From NCBI RefSeq assembly GCF_030817835.1, contig NZ_JAUSZR010000001.1, positions 3,348,001-3,412,000 on the forward strand: 64,000 nucleotides of DNA, in the 5' to 3' direction. This DNA is from Pseudarthrobacter sp. W1I19. GTDB taxonomy: Bacteria; Actinomycetota; Actinomycetes; Actinomycetales; Micrococcaceae. Under the pieces are notes generated by a model, which worked only from the letters and a program-made list of their open reading frames with translations, was not told where the DNA came from and searched no databases. A program made the position numbers and the translations under genes. Shown here in pieces: positions 60,660-64,000 of the stretch; the first letter of the stretch is position 1; the number at the start of each line of letters is the position of its first letter.

Positions 60660-61586
60660 ATGAGATGGCGTGGCCCGGCTGCTACCCGGAGCCTTCTTCG
60701 CAGCGACGGCACAGCGGTTCCTCGGTCCCTGGAGCACAATGCCCCCAGTAGTGAAACCGTGCGCACTGAGGACGGGCTGCACCCGTGGAGCCGCTACGTG
60801 GCACTGGGTGATTCCTTCACCGAGGGGGTCGGAGATCCGGAACCGGCGAGCGCAGGAGGACTGCGGGGGTGGGCGGACCGTGTTGCCGAAGAACTGGCTG
60901 CCGGCCGGTCCGATTTCGGCTACGCCAACCTGGCAGTCCGCGGCCTGTTGCTGCAGCAGATCATGGACCAGCAGGTTGGCAAAGCACTGGCACTGCAGCC
61001 GGACCTGGTCACCTTGTCAGCCGGCGGAAACGACATGGTGTTCCACGGGACTGATCCGGACAAGCTCGCGGCCAAACTCGAGGCCGGTGTAAGCCAGCTG
61101 GCTCAGGCAGGCCCTACGATCGTGTTGTTCACCGGACCGGACTGGGGTTCCACCCTGGTCCTGGGCCGTAACCGTGCGAAGGTGGCCATCTTCAACGAAA
61201 ACGTCCGCGCCCTCGCTGCCCGCCACGGCGCACTCATCGCAGACCTCTGGGCGCTGACCCAACTCAGGGACCCCCGGATGTGGGACCCTGACCGGCTGCA
61301 CCTCTCGCCGCTGGGCCATCACACCGTGGCCATGGCGGTACTGGAAGCCCTCAACGTGCCGCACACCCTGCAGCCCCTGGAGCCCAAAGAACTGCCGGCG
61401 AGCAGCTGGCGCCAGGCAAGGGCAAGCGACCTGTCCTGGGCCAGGGCATACTTTGTCCCCTGGATGGTCAGGCAGCTCCGCCCCCACGGAGCGGATGAGG
61501 AGCTGCAGGCTAAGCGCCCGTACGCCGGCCCGGTGTTCCCGGCCGGAAACCCTTCGGCACCAGCCCTGGCCCACCTGAAGAGTTAG
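60660..61586 (+). CDS. SGNH/GDSL-type hydrolase
   Basis: A 308-residue protein. Catalytic Ser52 is in VALGDSFTEG, Asn in SAGGNDMVF (oxyanion), and Asp/His in DPDRLHLSPLGHH. The fold is SGNH hydrolase: esterase, lipase or acyl-thioesterase. GGGAGGCAGG precedes ATG 60660. The 45 residues before the GDS motif are basic and unlike a signal peptide; a GTG at 60762 (residue 35) is an alternative start giving a standard short N-terminus. The C-terminal 40 residues form a tail. Confidence 0.85.
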   Translation: MRWRGPAATRSLLRSDGTAVPRSLEHNAPSSETVRTEDGLHPWSRYVALGDSFTEGVGDPEPASAGGLRGWADRVAEELAAGRSDFGYANLAVRGLLLQQIMDQQVGKALALQPDLVTLSAGGNDMVFHGTDPDKLAAKLEAGVSQLAQAGPTIVLFTGPDWGSTLVLGRNRAKVAIFNENVRALAARHGALIADLWALTQLRDPRMWDPDRLHLSPLGHHTVAMAVLEALNVPHTLQPLEPKELPASSWRQARASDLSWARAYFVPWMVRQLRPHGADEELQAKRPYAGPVFPAGNPSAPALAHLKS

Positions 61587-61666
61587 CGGTTGAATTGGTG
61601 CGCGATTGGTCGACATCCATTCGGGCCAACCGACACTAGGGGTGCCGGTGGAAAGGGGACCAGCTC

Positions 61667-62032
61667 ATGGCGACGCATCATCCAGTGAAGGTACGGCGGA
61701 TCTATGACGATCCGCTTCCGACAGACGGCACGCGCATCCTCGTGGACCGGCTCTGGCTACGAGGATTGACCAAGGAAAGGGCACACCTCGATGACTGGTG
61801 CAAAAGCGTGGCCCCCTCCACAGAACTGCGGAAGTGGTACGCCCACGATCCCCGGCTTTTCGATGAGTTCAGCCGGCGCTACCGGACGGAACTCCAGGAG
61901 CCTGCCGCAGCCAGAGCCCTTGACCATCTCCGCACCCTTGCCGGGCAGGGTCCCCTGACGCTGCTGACTGCCACCAAGGAGCCCGGAATCAGCGAAGCAG
62001 CCGTGTTGTGTGAGCTCATCACCGCAGGGTGA
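61667..62032 (+). CDS. DUF488 family protein
   Basis: A 121-residue protein that starts VKVRRIYDDPLPTDGTRILVDRLWLRGL, the DUF488 consensus (R-v-y-d-p-x-x-x-x-d-g-x-r-x-l-v-D-R-l-W-P-R-G-l), then LDDWCKSVAPSTELRKWY with the cysteine and tryptophan, and a final LTLLTATKEPGISEA. It is small and probably monomeric. Function unknown. Its stop is 9 nt before the convergent cupin stop. Confidence 0.88.
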   Translation: MATHHPVKVRRIYDDPLPTDGTRILVDRLWLRGLTKERAHLDDWCKSVAPSTELRKWYAHDPRLFDEFSRRYRTELQEPAAARALDHLRTLAGQGPLTLLTATKEPGISEAAVLCELITAG

Positions 62033-62041
62033 GGCGGGGAC

Positions 62042-62377
62042 TTACCGGTCCAGCTTCACCGCCGTGAACAGCACCGCCGAGTCCTCCTCGGCCTCCAGGC
62101 TGTGCATCCCGTCCGGGACGATCAGGAGGTCCCCGGCCTTGCCCTGCCACGCCTCGCCGCCGGACTTGAGCCACACGGATCCCTTGATCACGAAGACTGT
62201 GGCTTCACCGGGGTTCAGGTGTTCGCTGAGCTGGGTGCCGGCGCGGAAGGCCATGACGGTCTGCCGCAGCCTCTTCTCGTGGCCGCCGAACACTGTGTCC
62301 GAAGCGCGCCCACTGGATCCGGACACGGCCGCTTCGAGTTGCTGGCGGGCCAGGGCATCAATCGATATCTTCTGCAT
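62042..62377 (-). CDS. Small cupin-domain protein
   Basis: A 111-residue cupin from ATG 62377, LMQKISIDALARQQLEAA-like start. HLNPGEATVFVIKGSVWLKSG (motif 1) and DLLIVPDGMHSLEAEEDSAVLF (motif 2) form the double-stranded beta helix. Only one or two of the usual metal His residues are visible. The frame is open far upstream but runs through a terminator hairpin, so the start is taken here. It may act in resistance or in sensing; function unknown. Confidence 0.75.
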   Translation of the reverse strand: MQKISIDALARQQLEAAVSGSSGRASDTVFGGHEKRLRQTVMAFRAGTQLSEHLNPGEATVFVIKGSVWLKSGGEAWQGKAGDLLIVPDGMHSLEAEEDSAVLFTAVKLDR

Positions 62378-62447
62378 GAGGACACCGTACCCATGGGCCG
62401 CGGGCGGATCGAGGTAAAGCTGCCAATTCCGCCGTAAAAAGAACAGC

Positions 62448-62477
62448 GACGGCGGCACCCGGCCGGGTGCCGTCGTC
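62448..62477 (-). terminator. 15-bp intrinsic terminator after the DUF1295 gene
   Basis: GACGGCGGCACCCGG (62448-62462) pairs with CCGGGTGCCGTCGTC (62463-62477), one G-T, almost no loop. On the minus strand it is followed by CGCTGTTCTTTTTACG, a T-rich tract. It lies 22 nt past the stop of the DUF1295 gene. Confidence 0.85.
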
Positions 62478-62498
62478 GTACGCCCTGATCCCAGCCCG

Positions 62499-63368
62499 CT
62501 ACGTGAGCTTCGGAAGCAGGACCGGGGTGTCCTTTTTGTAGGCCTCATAGTCGGGCTGGCCGCCCCACTTCCTGTCCGCCTTCTCCTCAAGGGGCGGCAC
62601 GCCGCTGCCCCGGATCAGCAGCAACGCCACAAACACCGGCGACACCAGGGCAACCCACTGCCAGCCCTGCAGCACCGGCAGGGCGATGATGGCCACGCCC
62701 ACCCAGAGCGTGATCTCGCCGAAGTAGTTGGGGTGCCGGGACCTGGACCAGAGGCCGGTGCTGATGAAGCGGCCCTTGTTGGCGGGGTCGGCCTTGAAGC
62801 GGGTCTTCTGGGCGTCCGCCACCGTCTCCAGCGCGATACCCAGCGCCCACACCAGCAGCCCCACCCAGAAGAACCCGTCCAGGCCCACCTTCTTGTCCGA
62901 GGTGATGGCCACCCAAGCGAGGGCTGCGGTGAGCACCACCCACAGTCCCTGGAGGGTCCAGGTGTTCAGGAAACGGGCAAAGTCAGCCTTGAGCTCGTCG
63001 AAGCGGTCGTCCTTGCCGTGCTTCATCACCCGCCGGAACAGGTAACTGCCAAGCCGGGCCGCCCAGAGGACCACCATGGCCGCCAGCAGCAGTCCGCGCG
63101 CATCCACACCCGGGCTCGCCAGCACCAGGAACACCGTAATGGCGATATAGGTCAGGGCACCGGTGAGGTCGTAGAACTTTTCCGTCTGCGCCTTGTAGGA
63201 CGGAACGAACACCAGCCACTGGATCACGAACGCGGCAGCCACGCCCAGCGCGAACACCGGCAGCCCGCCGATCGTGGAGCCGCCATGGCTTCCGGCCAAG
63301 GCGATGAGCACCCCCGCCACCACGGCGATGGGGATGCTGATGAGTGCCTTCCGGCTCTTCTCGTTCAT
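62499..63368 (-). CDS. DUF1295 (steroid-5-alpha-reductase-like) membrane protein
   Basis: A 289-residue protein with about seven membrane helices. FYDLTGALTYIAITVFL, AARLGSYLFRRVMKHGKDDRFD, and the late STGLWSRSRHPNYFGEITLWVG are the family marks; the last is the NADPH- and substrate-site motif shared with steroid and isoprenylcysteine enzymes. It probably reduces or methylates a lipid in the membrane. GGAAAGG-type ribosome site precedes ATG 63368. It ends at the strong hairpin. Confidence 0.87.
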   Translation of the reverse strand: MNEKSRKALISIPIAVVAGVLIALAGSHGGSTIGGLPVFALGVAAAFVIQWLVFVPSYKAQTEKFYDLTGALTYIAITVFLVLASPGVDARGLLLAAMVVLWAARLGSYLFRRVMKHGKDDRFDELKADFARFLNTWTLQGLWVVLTAALAWVAITSDKKVGLDGFFWVGLLVWALGIALETVADAQKTRFKADPANKGRFISTGLWSRSRHPNYFGEITLWVGVAIIALPVLQGWQWVALVSPVFVALLLIRGSGVPPLEEKADRKWGGQPDYEAYKKDTPVLLPKLT

Positions 63369-63531
63369 GCGTTTGGTCCTTTCAGCGGAGCTCGCTCACC
63401 TAGTCTTCGGAGCGGGGCCGGTGTTGTATGGGTGGCCGTGCGCCATGCTGTGAGCGAAGCAGGAGGAGAGTGTCGGTCCCCGGGGGTAGGCTCCGTGTCA
63501 GAGAATTGACCACTCCCAGGAGGGGCACCAC

Positions 63532-64000
63532 ATGACGGAGTTCGAGGACCAGGGCGTGTCATTGACCGCGCTCGCCGTGGCTGCTGGCCGGGCCGTGGAA
63601 ACCTCCCGGCCCGATGCCCTGGTGAAGGACCAGTTCGCTGCCGCGCTCGTAGAGGCGGCCCATTCGCACGTGGATTTCCCGACGGCGTGGCCTTCCCATT
63701 CCGAGGGTGTGTCGCCTTTGCAGCAGCCTCTCCTTCTGGCCTCCATTTACATCGGTGTGCGGACCAGGTTCATCGACGACTTCCTCCAGTCCGCCCCTGC
63801 CACCGCGCAGACTGTGGTGCTCGGAGCAGGGCTGGACACGCGCAGCCACCGGCTGGACTGGCCCGCGGGAAGCCGGGTCTTTGAAATCGACCACGCCAAC
63901 GTCCTGGACTTCAAGGCCGGCGTGCTTGCACACCTGTCGCCGCCGCCGTCGTGCGAGCTCATCACCCTGGCCGCCGACCTGTCCGAGCCGTGGCGGGCAC
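63532..64000 (+). CDS. Class I SAM-dependent methyltransferase, LCMT/TIGR00027-like (3' end outside window)
   Basis: Starts at ATG 63532 with AGGAGGGG a few bases upstream; 156 residues are visible before the window ends. QFAAALVEAAHS, YIGVRTRFIDDFL and VVLGAGLDTRSHRLDWPAG give the SAM-binding GxGxDxR motif of the leucine carboxyl methyltransferase-like group common in Mycobacterium and relatives. FEIDH (EIDH) follows for the ribose-binding acid. The substrate is unknown. Confidence 0.87.
   Translation, partial: MTEFEDQGVSLTALAVAAGRAVETSRPDALVKDQFAAALVEAAHSHVDFPTAWPSHSEGVSPLQQPLLLASIYIGVRTRFIDDFLQSAPATAQTVVLGAGLDTRSHRLDWPAGSRVFEIDHANVLDFKAGVLAHLSPPPSCELITLAADLSEPWRA

Noticed and set aside
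1..64000. CRISPR array, insertion sequence or prophage module
   Set aside because: No regularly spaced repeats, no transposase or integrase motifs and no inverted-repeat ends were seen; only isolated candidates such as the phage-type small protein.

Overview
The window looks like chromosome from a high-GC Gram-positive, most likely a Micrococcaceae actinobacterium of the Arthrobacter/Pseudarthrobacter type. Reasons: strong G/C bias at third codon positions, frequent GTG/TTG starts with GGAGG-like ribosome sites, hairpin terminators of the GACGGCGGC type, MHS-type transporters, an ECF41 sigma factor, and a fused oleBC gene that is typical of Micrococcus/Arthrobacter relatives. No rRNA, tRNA, CRISPR array, insertion sequence or integrase was seen. 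The assignment is inferred from gene content; no database was searched.

Region 1 (1-6.6 kb) is an accessory-looking stretch, visibly less GC-rich than the rest. It holds a GIY-YIG nuclease gene cut by an amber stop exactly at the GIY tyrosine, a zinc-ribbon membrane protein, a DUF4234 protein, and a tightly coupled five-gene operon: Ycf46-like AAA+ ATPase, DUF1257-like, DUF2997-like, helix-hairpin-helix membrane protein, and NrdG-like radical SAM protein. The operon is the best candidate here for an undescribed system. Region 2 (7-14.2 kb) is a catabolic locus with CoA-transferase, cupin, zinc dehydrogenase, metallo-beta-lactamase-fold protein and MHS transporter. It faces a GntR regulator and a CitE-like lyase across a shared control region with a perfect 16-bp palindrome. 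Region 3 (14.4-19.4 kb) has an aromatic-type aminotransferase, an amino acid permease, an AsnC/Lrp regulator and a ThDP-dependent decarboxylase-like enzyme.

Region 4 (19.8-28.7 kb) carries two exported or membrane proteins, an ECF41 sigma factor with two NmrA-like target genes (each unit preceded by the same promoter motif at identical spacing), an alpha/beta hydrolase, a ketopantoate-reductase-like protein and another MHS transporter. Region 5 (28.9-44.2 kb) mixes membrane proteins, a NarL-type two-component system, a lipid kinase, a GYD protein, a Tat-type lipoprotein serine hydrolase, DUF2306 and DUF1003 proteins, and a CtpE-like P-type ATPase that lacks the M4 glutamate. It also has two broken genes: a zinc dehydrogenase with a 1-nt deletion and a DUF6544-type gene with a 25-bp tandem duplication. 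A PNPOx-like protein and a universal stress protein follow.

Region 6 (44.2-49 kb) is the long-chain olefin cluster oleA-oleBC-oleD, translationally coupled. Region 7 (49-64 kb) has a lipoprotein, a phage-type small protein, a second lipid kinase, a PEP-synthase/rifampin-phosphotransferase-like enzyme coupled to a DM13 lipid-anchored or membrane protein, an MFS exporter, a CBS-domain protein, a glycogen-debranching-like glycosidase, an SGNH hydrolase, DUF488 and cupin proteins, a DUF1295 membrane reductase and the start of a SAM methyltransferase. The two lesions in region 5 and the amber stop in region 1 are all simple single events, so sequence error must be excluded before calling them decay.
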